Origin: Ophioderma brevispina
Taxonomy: Eukaryota; Echinodermata; Ophiuroidea; Amphilepidida; Ophiodermatidae
Reading direction: 5' to 3'
Assembly (NCBI GenBank): GCA_023653785.1
Contig: JAMKCH010010298.1
Span: 124,001 to 188,000, forward strand
DNA length: 64,000 bases
Part shown: one piece after another, positions 10,868 to 22,392 of the stretch
How the letters are laid out: the number at the start of each line of letters is the position of its first letter
How positions within the stretch are numbered: the first letter of the stretch is position 1
Made by a program: the position numbers and the translations under genes
Notes under the pieces: generated by a model
Database searches by the model: none
Told to the model about the DNA's origin: nothing
What the model saw: the letters and a program-made list of their open reading frames with translations, nothing else

Positions 10868-11715
10868 ATCGTTCATGCCTCACTACATCTAAGCTTTGAC
10901 ACCTTTGGTAGTTAGTATGGACCCTCTATATCAATGCAAGGTAGGGAGTGGTCTCAAATTTAAATCTACACAGGCGTCAAACTTTTAAACTACTCCAATC
11001 ATTCTGAATTGTATGCCATATTGTCCTTTTAGTCATAAGGATTCCAAAAATGTTTAGTTTGTATCATCTATGACCATTGGTTTCAGTAAAAATGGCTAAA
11101 ATTGTAAAAAGGTCAATTTCCATTTGTACAGGGGTCAAAATCAGAAGTTGCTCCAATTTTGGTAAAAAAATAAACAAATTGTTCATCTAGCTTAATGTGT
11201 CAAAATAAGGAATAGTTTGTACCATCTGCAATGCATAGTTATCGGGTTATGTGGCAAAAGGTCATAGGGCAACATAATCCAATTGGCATTGATCTTCCTT
11301 GACCTCTATCTCGGTAAGTAAACATTTAACATAACCAAAACTATACTTTTTGTGAGTCTTCTTTCCTCAGGCAATAATTTGCAAGTATTTCAAATATGAT
11401 CAGAGTAACTTTCAATGTTGACCCCTGTACAACTTGAGATTGATCCTTTTACCATTTGAGTCATTCATTCCAAAACCATTAGTCGTAAGTGGTACAAACT
11501 ATACATTTTTGGAATCCTTATGACTAGGCGGACAATATGGAAAATGTTTCAACATGATTGGAGTAGTTTAAAAGTTTGACCCTATGTAACCTTAAATTTG
11601 CCCTATTGAAAAAGTGACACCACAATTTGAGACCACTAACTACCTTGCATTGATATAAGGGGTCCATACTAACTACCGAAGATGTCAAACCTTAGATGTA
11701 GGCGGGCATGAACGA
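10868..11715. mobile_element. Foldback element, about 850 bp
   Basis: The left arm (10868 to about 11085) and right arm (about 11455 to 11715) are diverged reverse complements. Matching blocks include GTTCATGCC, ACATCTAAG, TAGTTAGTATGGACCC, TATCAATGCAAGGTAG, GTGGTCTCAAATT, TTTTAAACTACTCCAATCAT and AGTCATAAGGATTCCAAAA. The centre has no protein pattern. A related fragment lies at about 7065-7210. Sits in the intron after the repeat exon. Confidence 0.85.
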
Positions 11716-12762
11716 CCTCCTTAAATAAGAACCCTATGATATTCTGCTCCTGCTCTAGTAGTGTCATTACTGCTAAACATACATGGAAAAAAAGAATCTA
11801 ATTAATCTAAAATTTCGGAATCAAATAGGCCTAATTACATTTTGAAATTTCACTGTGCATCTATTGAAGGAAGTACACTGACATAAACTGACATATTACA
11901 AAGCATGATTGCTTTTTAAAATATGCATAAACGACAGAAATGTATAATTAATAAAGTATTTTCCATGAGATGACATAATTGTGTTTTTTTTTGTCTTGCA
12001 ATTCCCAAATATATTTCCTCAATGCTGTGGAGAATCGCTTACTGCTATTTTACGTTCGGTGATTATATAGTCTTTTCTACGCTTGTTGTGGGCATCGATC
12101 ACTTTAGCCACATTGTCCATACAGCTGTAGCTCCCAAGTAATGCAATGCATTTTGTGTTTCCCTTCTCACACCTGAGGAGCCCTCGGGCGAAACGGGCCG
12201 TGGTGTGATAATATGGAGTATTACTCCAGGAGTAACCGAAAAGTTTTTTCCTATTTGTAAAATTATTATATGCCATCCTATCTGAGTGCAACAAAGTCGT
12301 AACTTGCGCTACACAGGAATACCCTGATAATATATTAAAAAAGTAGTTACGACCTTCTTCCACTCATTATTACACTCAAGACTTAATTATTTTACAAAAG
12401 TAAATCAATATGCATAATTAAACATAAATCAAGTATAAGGCTCAATTTATTGTAGAGTTATTAGGCTAAATAGACATATGTAGGTGTAGATACGACTTTG
12501 TTGCACTACACGGGAAATCATGCATGTAGTTATGCCATTTAATTAGCTAATTACTTCGAATTGGTCGAATTAAGTGGTTAATCAAATATTCATGATATAT
12601 TTTTTAAAATACATTTTCATGGTGTGTTATAAATTTCTTCATTCGAAAACTCACAACCAAATGAAACAAAACAAAAAATACTTCTCCTGTAGAATCATCA
12701 AAAAGATATAACTTTGTTGCACTCACAAAATAAAAATTGTCAATATCTTTTTTTTTAAATAG
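11716..12762. other. Intron remainder before exon f
   Basis: AT-rich. The block CTTTGTTGCAC recurs at about 12491 and 12711 and inverted at about 12286, hinting at an old small repeat. A 114-codon open frame on the - strand (12019-12363) matches nothing I recognise and was not called a gene. Confidence 0.4.
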
Positions 12763-12949
12763 CCTTCTGTGGCTCCTTACATATCCTTTGTGGAGGGCAA
12801 GCCATTCAAGAAAGCCGTGAGAAAGCTTATGTCCCTGGCTTTCACAGAAGTTGAACTGCAACATTCAACTTTGTCCGGAACATCCAGCTATGAATCCAAA
12901 AGAGACAAGGTGAAAAAGTTGAATGAAAATAAAGTCAACGATATTGTTG
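12763..12949 (+). CDS. BEN-domain protein, exon f (first half of BEN domain)
   Basis: A 187-base exon, acceptor with a long T tract ending AAATAG, donor GTAAGT; enters in phase 0, leaves one base (G). It encodes PSVAPYISFVEGKPFKKAVR..., then KLMSLAFTEVELQHSTLSG and ...KVKKLNENKVNDIV. The pattern (basic helix, KLM..AFT..EL..STLSG, then L.E.KV..IV) is that of the N-terminal helices of a BEN domain, an all-alpha DNA- or protein-binding module of chromatin factors such as BANP, BEND and Insensitive-type repressors. Exon h completes it in frame. Confidence 0.8.
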
Positions 12950-13856
12950 GTAAGTGATTAACCTTCATTTTGAGAGTAGAAACCATTTAGTAGGCAGTAA
13001 ACAAACAAATCGTTGGCAATGTCTGGTCATGCCTGTTGTGTAATATGAACAAAATAATAGTTGCTAAAAATGTATTCGGTAATGAATGCGAGCCCTAAAA
13101 TAAGATTAGTCAGAAATCGAAAAAATGGCCAATGGTTCTGCCTTGATATGTTTTTAAGTTACTTTATATGTATACCGTTTTTCTGTCTATAAAACTGTGA
13201 GGTAAACAAATTACCGAATGCGAGAGATAATTATTTCTGATAAAGAAATAACTATATACTAGAAAAGCACAAGACTCAGTAGTATCAGGGTAAAGCATGT
13301 TTCCCTGTCTATCTTTAGTCCCATGGTGGCCACTCAAGTATAATGGTATACATACGTGACCTGGACAAAAAAAACGTGAAAAGGGTGTTTTTTTAGTGTC
13401 GGGCGCGTGACGCGTTTAGGGTATTAAAAACGCCGATTTTCATGAATAAGGTAGTTTTTAAATTAGGCTCAACGCGTTTAGGGTAAATTTCTTTTATGGT
13501 TTTTTGTACCCTATTCCGAAAAAATATACCTTCCCTGTAATATTTTTGTTGGTGATCATTGGTTCTAATTTATCCTGGCACTCACATACACACTATTCGC
13601 GTTATTTTGTGCGGTCGGATTGCTGTCTCTGTCCTGTTTCGTCTTGTACCTGTTTCTGTCCTGTCTCTGTTTCTGTTTTTTTTTTTTAATTCGTCGCTAT
13701 CCTTTATCTATGTTATATTTTTGCTCTTGTTAGTTTATGTTTGTATATTATTATGTTTATGTAACATTATAAGAGGTCACTAATTCAAAAGATATCACTA
13801 CTCCAAAACAGTTTCCTTTATGCGGCTCGTTAAAGGGACATAATTATGGCATGAAA
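12950..13856. other. Start of the 9.3-kb intron between exons f and h
   Basis: AT-rich; the sequences near 13390-13485 repeat ACGCGTTTAGGGTA twice. A pyrimidine-rich stretch at 13610-13690 has CTGTCTCTGT repeats. No exon seen. Confidence 0.5.
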
Positions 13857-14395
13857 AAAATTGACATAATGAAAAAGACCCTTACTGAAATCACTTCCAC
13901 GAGTTTGAAAACAATTTGGGTGTTTACATTCTGTAAAAACAGGAAGAGTTCCGGGGGTGGCAGTTTATGGTAATTTCTGGATCAAGGATGCTGGCATTAC
14001 TGCCAGCATTTACCAAACTTTAAAAGCATGTTGTCCTCAGCTCACAGACCATTGCTATTGTATATGTGCTAATCCCTGCAAATCCATCTGTCCACTTGCA
14101 AGATAAATATCTTACTACAAGCATAAGTACAACGCATCTGAATCCCGGTCTGAAGCTTGAATTGTGTGCAAAAACTGCTCAAGTTTTGCGACACTGTAAA
14201 TTCTGTCAAGGATGTCAGGGATGTCAACACCTTGCTTTTCGGTTCCGGAAATTGCACAACATGCCACCCCCCCCCCCGAATACCTCGTTTACAGAATGTA
14301 AACATCCAATTGTTTTCAAACTCGTGGAAAAGTCGATTTCAGTAGGGTTCTTTTCTTATGTCATTTTTCAGATGTTTTCATTATGTCCTAAGTCA
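13857..14395. mobile_element. Foldback element, about 540 bp
   Basis: The left arm (about 13857-13965) and right arm (about 14262-14395) are reverse complements: GACATAATGAAAA, CCACGAGTTTGAAAACAAT and TGTTTACATTCTGTAAA are matched on the two sides. The right arm contains an 11-C run near 14267. No coding sequence. A non-autonomous transposon is the simplest reading. Confidence 0.75.
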
Positions 14396-14399
14396 GTTA

Positions 14400-15745
14400 T
14401 AGAAGTTCTAATAGTTCGCCGGACTTATAGTCCACCTACAAGGGTAAAGAATTATGGCAATCAATTCAGTTGATCCTTCACGCAACAGTTTCACGGCTTT
14501 TTATCGTCGAGTTTAGCCGGACAATGGCTCCCAGCGAACGATATCTGCTGGCACACAGAAATGATACGGGCAAAGGTTATTGGAGAAATAATTTCAAACC
14601 ATCTTGACTAAACCTAAAATTCGGACAAAATGTTTGTTATGTCGATACGATTTGAAAGTAATGTTTAGTTGCCACGCTTGATAGGAGTATATGAGTTACC
14701 GAAGAAAATAGGGTATAGATCAAAAAAAATGTTGTGTTGCCATCGGAGCCCGGTCGAAAATCGCCGCGCCGAAATTTCTGACCGGTGTATTTGTAGATAG
14801 TAATTATAGTCCGGTGTACCACACACAGTCCGGCTAACAACGTTAAGGAGTAGGGCACTCAATTCATTGACTCTTCACGCAACACATTAGTTTCACCGCT
14901 GTTCATCTATAGAGCCCGGACTATGGCTCCCAGCGAACGATATCTGCTGGCACACGGAAATGATCGGGCAAAGTTTATTGGATGTAAATATTCAAAGCAT
15001 CTGACTAACCTTAAAATTCGGACCAAAAGGTTTGTTATGTGAAAACGATGAAATTAATGTTAGTGTGCACGCTTATAGGGTATATGGGTTACAGAAGAAA
15101 ATAGGGTACAGATCGAAAAAAAAATGGTGTGTTGCCCTCGGCGGCTCGGTCGAAAATCGCCGACGAAATTTCTGACACGGTTGTGGTAGATTAGTAGATG
15201 ATAGCCGGTGTAATCACACCGGCCGCTACAACGGTAAGGAATAGTGCACTCAATTCATTTGACTCTTCACGCCACATAGTTTCACGCTTTTTATCGTCTC
15301 TGTAGCCCGGAACTATGGCTCCCAGCGAACGATATCTGCTGGCACACGGAAATGATCGGGCAAAGTTTATTGGAGTAATAATTCAAAGCCATACTGACTA
15401 ACTAAATTCGACCAAATGTTGTATGTAAAAACGATGAAATTAATGTATTTGCCGCTTGATCGTGGTAATATGGAGTTAACAAGAAGGAAAAATAGGGGGG
15501 TACGATCGAAAAAATGTGTTGCCCTCGGCGCCCGTCGAAACTCGCCCCGAAATTTATGAACGGTCGTTGTAGAGTAATTATAGTCCGGTTGTACTCACAG
15601 TCCGGCCTTCAACGGTAAGGAATAGTGCCCCCCACTCAATTCATTGGGGAATCTTCACGCAACATTAGTTTCACGCTATTCCGTTATCGCATGGGCTCGG
15701 ACTATGGCTCCGACGGACTATAGTGGCTTTCACATCGGCTTTTTT
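14400..15745 (+). repeat. About 390-bp tandem array, three units plus flanks
   Basis: Units begin near 14472, 14867, 15260 and 15648 with TTGACTCTTCACGCAAC-like sequence; each contains GGCTCCCAGCGAACGATATC, AAATAGGGTA and TCGAAAATCGCC blocks. Units differ mainly by small indels. Part of each unit (about 150-170 bp) matches the solitary element at 20402-20560 in inverted orientation, so the array seems to be a tandem duplication of a segment containing that small transposon. The fourth unit is cut short at about 15740. Confidence 0.85.
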
Positions 15746-16063
15746 AATGCTATTTTTGGAGTATTCTTACAATTGATCGCGTTCCCAACTTAAAGGCACC
15801 TATCAGTGATCCCCAGAGGGTCAAAAGATTTAAAAGTGGACAGGATAGAGAAGTCTCAAAAGTGAAGGATAAGTCAGTAGAATTCACATTGTCTTTTTTT
15901 CAAAGGGAAAGGAAAGAAAACGCAGTGTTCAAAGTGAAATCTATAGTTCAGTTACGTGTTGTAGTATTTAGTAAGTGTCCGCACGGAAAGTAAAGACTAA
16001 AACATCATGTTGTCATTTAGTTGCTTTCAGTCTTATCTTTTGCAGGGTATGCTACGATAGCTA

Positions 16064-16100
16064 TACAGTGTGAGTCAAAAAAAAAACACCTACATTCAGA
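16064..16100 (+). mobile_element. Single Tc1/mariner-like terminal repeat
   Basis: TACAGTGTGAGTCAAAA matches the left terminus of the element at 29205-29885. No opposing end is seen within the next kilobase, so this is a solo or truncated end. The TA at the edge fits the Tc1/mariner target. Confidence 0.5.
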
Positions 16101-16349
16101 ATAAAAAATAATTAAAATAGTTAAGAATTGTTTTTGCTCAAATGTTTGCTATGGTTATAAAGAAGGATAAACAGGCTTTCAGAAAACGTTTATTTGGTGT
16201 CATTTGGACTTTGAGGAAGAAGTTACGCCGAGAGACTTAAAAATCTTGTTTGGCCAATTTGGAGCCAAAGAAAGATGCATCGTTTACATAGAGTAACATG
16301 GTCGTCAGCAGTGATTTGAGTACAAACATTTAACACCAAATTATTATTT

Positions 16350-16650
16350 AAGAAATAAAGGGTGATGCAGTGTCATTTATGGGCGAATAATGTGTCCGAG
16401 GGTGGAAAAACTAAATAATGGGCGAGGCGCAGCCGCGCTCATTATTTCAAAGTTTTTCCAGCCGAGGAAACATTATGAAGTCCATAAATTACACTGCAAA
16501 CCCTTTATTTCTATTCTATTACCGAAAACAGCTTAATTTAATAAGGAAATGCATTGGCGACCCATTATTGCAGAATAATGGGCAGTGAATTGACCAATCA
16601 GAATGCAGCATTTTCAATAATGGGTAGCAGAGGTAATAGAATAAACAATA
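16350..16650 (+). mobile_element. Palindromic dispersed element, copy 1
   Basis: About 300 bp with two nested palindromes. The outer one pairs AATAAAGGGTGATGCAGTGT with ACACTGCAAACCCTTTATTT; the inner one centres on CCCATTATTGCAGAATAATGGG. A copy in reverse orientation is at 30050-30330, preserving GACCAATCAGAATGCAGCAT, TTTTCGGTAATAGAATAG and ATTCGCCCATAAA blocks. No coding sequence. Intronic in the BEN gene. Confidence 0.85.
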
Positions 16651-17240
16651 GAAGGTGGGAGAGTAATTGAAGTATTATAAAAATAAATTAATATCTCAGA
16701 GATTACAAAAGAAAATGCTAAGTGAAAAAATGTTCAATTTCCCAAATAAGAAAGTCAAGATAGCTGGTGTAAGACCACAGTTTACTTTGGTTGAGCAAGA
16801 TTTCATGGTTTTACCTACAACGATTTGGGAGCAAATGAAACCATAGAAAGTTTTGTATTCCGCTTGAAAAAACAGCACTGCGATATTGAATTTAATCCAT
16901 TTTTTACAGAAAAAATCAGCTTTAGGTCTTTTGCTTAATTTATGGAAGCTGAGCTGAGTATACTTGATTTGTGCAAAATATTTACCTTCGAGATGTAAAA
17001 ACAAAACTCTCCGAAGCCAGTTCATGATGTTCATGAACTGATCATTGATATGGAGTGATTGTCAATAATGGCTCTTTGTGGATTGAACAATGGTTAATTT
17101 AATTTTTGAAAATTATTTACCTTATAATTATGTACACAATAGCGGGACCATTTTATTCAATTATATCTTTTTGCTCGCGCAGAATCGATAAATCTGAATG
17201 CCTGTGTTGTTGTCTGTGCTCTTTTTTTTTTTTTTTATAG

Positions 17241-17399
17241 AATGTTTTATGGTCTACGTCAGGTGTCATTCTCTCAGCCATTGTATGGTAAATTCGGCCC
17301 CAACTGATTTTATGTCTCCCCGCAAAATTGACATAGTTTCTGAACCCAAAGTCCCAAAGACACCAAATAAAAAATCTTCTGATAGCCTGTTGAATCTCG
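17241..17399 (+). CDS. Candidate cassette exon in the BEN gene
   Basis: An open stretch of 159 bases follows a long T tract ending TATAG and precedes GTAAAA. In phase 1-1 it encodes 53 residues, starting ECFMVYVRCHSLSH and containing MSPRKIDIVSEPKVPKTPNK, a Ser/Pro/Lys-rich, disordered-looking segment. Phase 1-1 is what is needed between exons f and h, but inclusion would split the BEN domain, and f joins h cleanly without it. It may be an alternative exon, part of another transcript, or chance. Confidence 0.3.
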
Positions 17400-17509
17400 G
17401 TAAAACAAACCAAAGACAAAATTTAAGCAAAAATACCGTTTAAACCTTTGAAGAACAAATCTTTCCTAAAGGTAGGGTTTTTATTGACCTTCACACTGTA
17501 TGTGTCCAG

Positions 17510-17875
17510 ACTGGCTAGGCGAAATCCGGGGGGATGGGGGGGATATATCCCCCAATATGTTGATGAGGGGGGATGCGTCAATACGATCATCCCCACCATG
17601 GTGTTGCCGTTCATGTGTTTTTGGCCCAAAAAAAACCTCATATTTTAACATATAGTTTAAAAACGGAAATTTTTTAAAATTTTGGAAATGGTTTTTAATT
17701 ACAATTACATTTAGGACTACTTTAGCCTCTAAATGGCCAAATTTTTAGCGCGCTTCGCGCGGCAATGTGCTAGTAATGTATCTTTTCAGCAAACTCCGGT
17801 TCATTCAAACATTTTCATTTTTTTTTTTTCAATCCCCAATCCCCCCCAATGTCGACAAGAAATTTACGCCACTGC
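17510..17875. mobile_element. Possible G/C-run-flanked transposon remnant
   Basis: GGCGAAATCCGGGGGGATGG near 17518 and the reversed ATCCCCAATCCCCCCCAATG...AAATTTACGCC near 17832-17870 look like diverged inverted ends around about 300 bases of AT-rich DNA. The match is loose; this is a tentative call. Confidence 0.3.
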
Positions 17876-17899
17876 AGAAGACATGCAAAATCTGATTTT

Positions 17900-20394
17900 T
17901 TTTATGATTTTTTCGATTTTCTAATTTGGCAAATCACTGATAAATAGTGCCTTAAAAATAGGACATTTGATCTTCAGTAAATTCCTACAATCTCAGACAT
18001 TCCTACCGGTTTAGTAAATGCCTCCAATTAGACTCAATTATGGATGCCGGATGGGATATATGCGAGCTACAGCTGCAGTAATCTATATCTAGTCCAAGTC
18101 GCTGAAATCGGCACCCAATGCCGCCTAGATATACTTGCTGTTCTGGGCGGTATTTCCTTGTTTTCATGCAGTACAGGTCATGGCCGCTTAAATAGTTTTT
18201 ATATAAATATTAAATGATATAGGGCATTTTTCAAAAAAAATATTCCACGTAGGACAAGTCTCCATTTAAATACCCAGAACGATTTCAATACCCAGCAACC
18301 CCGTTGTTAACTGGGCGGCCATTTCTTATCCCACCTCATCCAACAGATGAAAAGAAGACCATTTTTCATGTTTAAATGTAATATTTTCTCATTTCACAAT
18401 TCTCCAAAATCTACCTTTCTTATTTTTATATTTGTAGACATTCTTGAATAAGAAGGAACTTTTAATTAGAAAGAAAAACGATTTACCGAAATAAAAGTAA
18501 AAAAAGAACTGTAGTAACAATGGTACTACTTTCAAGCAGTGGTTTCCAACAAATAGTTTTTCTGATTTTTCGATGAAAATACATTTTAAATGGTTGAATT
18601 TTAATGCTTGGTACGTGTAAAAAATTGCTGATTTTAAGGTAACCAGGTAATGAAATAACAATGTTATGAAAATGGCTTACTATTGACAAATGATGAATTT
18701 TGGATGTGTGAGTTCGCATTGTGATTCAGTTTAGTTTTCAGTTTCAGTTCCCCACCCCCCTTTTGTAAAAAATGCTGCTATTTCAAAGGTAAATGAATAA
18801 ACCTATGTTCATTGCAAATTGCTTACCTATTTGGACAAAATGAGAATTTGTGTGAGTTCTGCCTTTGCTTCAGTTTCAGTTTTCCGTTTCTGTTTTCAGT
18901 TTCAGTTTATCAGCATAACAATCGAACGTGACACGAAATGTATAATACAATATATATATAATAATACATAAGAATCAATTGTAGACTGTAATAAGATTGA
19001 ACTGGTGAGGGCATAGTGTATGCTAGGCCCCCCCAGAATGGACAAACCCGATAGGGACTTATGGTTATTGCTGGCCCTGTAATAAAATACAGTCAAAATA
19101 TACTAAAACATTCCAAAAGGATAAAGTAATGGTGCTATAAAAAAATACATAGGTAACTAGACATAACAAGACACAGAGACAAACAAACAAAAACAAACAA
19201 ATATCTAAACTAAACAACCACTTGACGGGAATACATACGGGAATTTGGACAAGAAGGACAGACTTTTCAAAAGTCTTGCTGAGGTAGGTAAATAAATTAC
19301 ATAATGACGAGAGGAGATTAGAGAGGTAGAGGTGAAGCAAAAGTAAGGAATAAGAAGAAATGGGATGAAGAAAAGGTGAAGGAGAGAAAGAGTAAGTGGG
19401 GAGAAAATTTGGAATAAAGAATTGTACTGGTTGATGACATGTTTTTCAGCTTGAGCTGTAAAAGATTTTTGTTTGAATTGTTTGTGATGGACTTCTGGAA
19501 GATCATTCCAAAGGCTTTGCGCCTTGATACTGAATAAAAGTGTTTTTCAGAGGAAGACCTTTGGGGGGGGAAGATGAAGTTTGTCCGCTTCGTCCTGGGT
19601 TGTGTGTGGATGTGTATGTTTGTGGTGAAAGTAATTTCTTCTTTCTGTACCAAATTAAGAAACCAAGGGCAATTCGGAACACAGTTGCTTAAAAATTGTC
19701 AAATAGAAATACGGCGGTCCGGTAGTATTTCCTACGGTGTACGTCTGTGGCACAGACTGCGAAAGATACTGATCTAAAATTGGTACTGCGCGAGAGATTA
19801 AGTATCAGTCGTCAACTAAATCACCCACACTATCTCCGGAAAACGAAGGGAATCTATGGATAGTGGTTTGCCCATCATGCGACTTTTAGGATGGTCGGTA
19901 CTACGGTATGCTTTGTTTTGGCAATATGTATCGTATTGGGTCTTAACCTATAGAACCTATAGAACCTAGCGAGAAAATTGAAAGTTTTTGTCGGGTACTT
20001 CGGTGCCCACAGACACGGAAAAGTGAACACGCAATCGCTACGGGCGAATCCATATTTCCCACAACGCCTTTCGTTATTTTTCCAGTCTTGAGAATTTTCA
20101 AACACTGGTTTCAATTTACGCCAACTTTTTTTTTCAATTTTAGAAACATGATTACGTACTTTCCGGAGCGCCGTAACATAGAAACATTTCCGCATTAGAA
20201 ATAAAAGCCAAGCTTGTATTTGTTCGCTTAAAATGTTGAAAACACAAATTTAATGAAGAAACCAATACAATAACTTTCATATGATGGAGTATTGACTAGA
20301 TAGATAGACTCTATGTCTGAAGCTTTGTTACTATGGTAATAAGGTGATTTTATCATTGACACTACCAATTTATAAATCTCATGCCATGTAAGCC
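17900..20394. other. Long intron segment, no exon recognised
   Basis: AT-rich. It holds CAGTTT-type simple repeats (18722-18760 and 18869-18910), a TA run near 18950, and a purine-rich tract at 19310-19400. A frame at about 19660-19777 ending SISYGVRLWHRLRKILI vaguely resembles the tail of retroelement reverse transcriptases, too weak to call. Confidence 0.4.
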
Positions 20395-20401
20395 GGAGGT
20401 C

Positions 20402-20560
20402 CGGTATGAAAGCAGATATAGTCCGCCAGGAGCCACAGGCCGGGCTCCATAGATGACTCCGAATAAAGCGCGTGAAACTAACGTTGCGTGAAGAGTCAGC
20501 TGAATTGATTGCCCTATTCTTTACCGTTGTCTTGGACCTTTGTAGGTGGACTATGAGCCT
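20402..20560 (-). mobile_element. Solitary copy of the transposon inside the 14.4-kb array
   Basis: On the - strand it reads TAGTCCACCTACAA..., GTAAAGAATAGGGCAATC, GACTCTTCACGCAACG, TTAGTTTCACGCG..., GAGCCCGG... and ends GGCGGACTATATCTGC. These are the same blocks and the same order as in each unit of the 14400-15745 array. The ends TATAGTCC / GGACTATA are short inverted repeats, so it is a small non-autonomous DNA element. Confidence 0.75.
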
Positions 20561-21695
20561 GGCAGACAATATAGTTCTACACCTGGTTCGAATTCGGGTA
20601 GATATTATATATTTTTTTTATTTCTTGGCCATCTCTAATTATTGCTCACCCATATAGTGGTATGACGAGTTTGGATGATGCTCGCGCACTTAGAAACTTG
20701 TGATATGGAACACGATGACCGTATGAATTCTGCTTCAGAGTGAATGTGATAAGTCTTATGGATGTGTCCACACCTTCCCCAGAAACGACCCACTTTCTCG
20801 GATACGATTTCGATTACAATTTCACAATATCTCTCTCGGTATTTTAGTCGTAGTTGTTAAACTTTGGGACACGCTTATTACATGTGTATTAGCTGAGCTG
20901 AAAAAAATCAAAATTGATTGCACCGTTAATTACTAGCAACGAGTACGGCCTTCTCCCCACCCACTAACGGGAGGATTCAGTCATAAAGAAATCATTTTCG
21001 ACATATTTTCATGATCATTTCCCTGTACAAATGAATTAGAAATAGGCCTCACAAGTAGTACTATATCCAGCACCCAATGTATTGTTATATAAATAATTTG
21101 GTCTATTCTAAACTCCTGAAGGCCATTATTTAAAATTACGGTGCACCATGGTGGAGAAAACGAGATACAAAATGGCTACTTTTTGGTGCAAATTGGCACG
21201 CGCAAAAACCAGTATCGGGAAAGGGTCGTGGGACTACGAAAAAGTGGACCTCACTTAAAATGATCCCTTTTAAACATCTCATCACCAAAAGGTAGACTTT
21301 GTCAATTTTTCTTTAAATTTTTGACCATTTTATCAAACAAATAAGCAAGAAGTGGGCCTTTGACCCTTTTGTGTAATTTAGGGCCACACACCTACCCAGT
21401 GCTACGGGCTTTTTTTTCCCCAAATGTTGCAACCTCTTTAGGATAATTAAATTTCAATAGTGTTAGAATAAACAGCAACATTTTCGAAGTTAAAGGTTTA
21501 AAAAGCCTTTGATGCCAATATGGGACATTATGATCCATAACTTACATTAATTAATCATTTATTTAGGCCTTAACGGGTGTACAATACGTTACTGTATTAA
21601 TAAGGCGCTATTTATACCGTAAAATAAACTCAAATTATACTGATAAATTCTATCATATTGTTTACATTGGGATGCTTTAAAGCAATGACCTGCAT

Positions 21696-21984
21696 GGGGG
21701 CACTCCAGGTGACGCGTAACCTAGTCTGTTAAGACGCCCATTTTCAGCATCGCTGTCACCCAAAGACTCCTATTTTGCGGGGTGAAATATTTGCAAAATT
21801 TTATAAAAAGACCCCAATTTTTGAAAAATTTGAAAATTTACCAGCGAAAACATCTATTTGGGGGGCATGTTGGCTGTTTCTCACCCAAAGACCTCTATTT
21901 TTTAATCCTCTGTCATCGAATGCCCCTGGGTTTGAAAACACCAGCTTTACACCCATATCCAATTCATATGTGAGTGCCCTCCCC
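21696..21984. mobile_element. MITE with GGGGGCACTC ends, about 289 bp
   Basis: Left end GGGGGCACTC and right end GAGTGCCCTCCCC are inverted. Inside are two copies of a TCACCCAAAGAC..CTATTTT block (about 21758 and 21881). No target duplication is obvious. Lies in the last intron of the BEN gene. Confidence 0.6.
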
Positions 21985-22231
21985 GGGAGAAATGACCAAT
22001 TAACTATCTACGAGAGGAGGGAGAATAAAGATTGCTTGGATATCAATGGAATCTCGATTGAATTAATAATTTACATTGCACGAATCTAAATTAAAAGCGT
22101 TTATGGTTCTCGTGCATTAAACAGGTGCCTGGAATTGGTGCAGTACCTTCTCGTTGATCTCAAAAACCTAGTAAATCAGTAAAGCGAAACTGGAAGAAAG
22201 TAATGCATGTTTTTTTTTTTTTAATTTTCAG

Positions 22232-22335
22232 ATTACGCAATTGACACATACGAGGAGGTGTCGAAGAGGTCAGATGTGACGAGTGTCATTGGGGCCAAGC
22301 TTCGAGAAATGCAATCAAAAATTTTCAAAACATAA
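22232..22335 (+). CDS. BEN-domain protein, last exon h (end of BEN domain)
   Basis: Acceptor with a T tract ending TAATTTTCAG; the exon opens in phase 1, matching the G left by exon f, and ends in TAA at 22333-22335. It encodes DYAIDTYEEVSKRSDVTSVI and GAKLREMQSKIFKT. The order (acidic helix, then V..VIGAKLREM) fits the final helices of a BEN domain, where a basic K.R/KLRE helix is typical. Exons f and h together give a compact BEN domain of about 90 residues at the extreme C-terminus. Summed exons give about 450 residues plus the missing N-terminus. The exon is separated from exon f by 9.3 kb of transposon-laden intron. Confidence 0.75.
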
Positions 22336-22342
22336 AAAAAAA

Positions 22343-22348
22343 ATTAAA
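22343..22348 (+). terminator. Possible poly(A) signal of the BEN gene
   Basis: ATTAAA, the common variant hexamer, lies 8 bases after the TAA. If used, the 3' UTR would be very short; otherwise the UTR runs into the transposon at 22393. Confidence 0.3.
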
Positions 22349-22392
22349 GATATCTCTGTTGGACCGGGGAATTCATTCACATTTTTCCCTTA

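Noticed and set aside
12019..12363. 114-codon open frame on the - strand in an intron of the BEN gene
   Set aside because: Starts with ATG and has mixed composition, but shows no recognisable domain, splice signals or homologous copy in the window; antisense to a well-supported intron.
19660..19777. Frame ending SISYGVRLWHRLRKILI resembling a retroelement tail
   Set aside because: Similarity rests on a few residues (YGV.LW) and no other reverse transcriptase motif is nearby.
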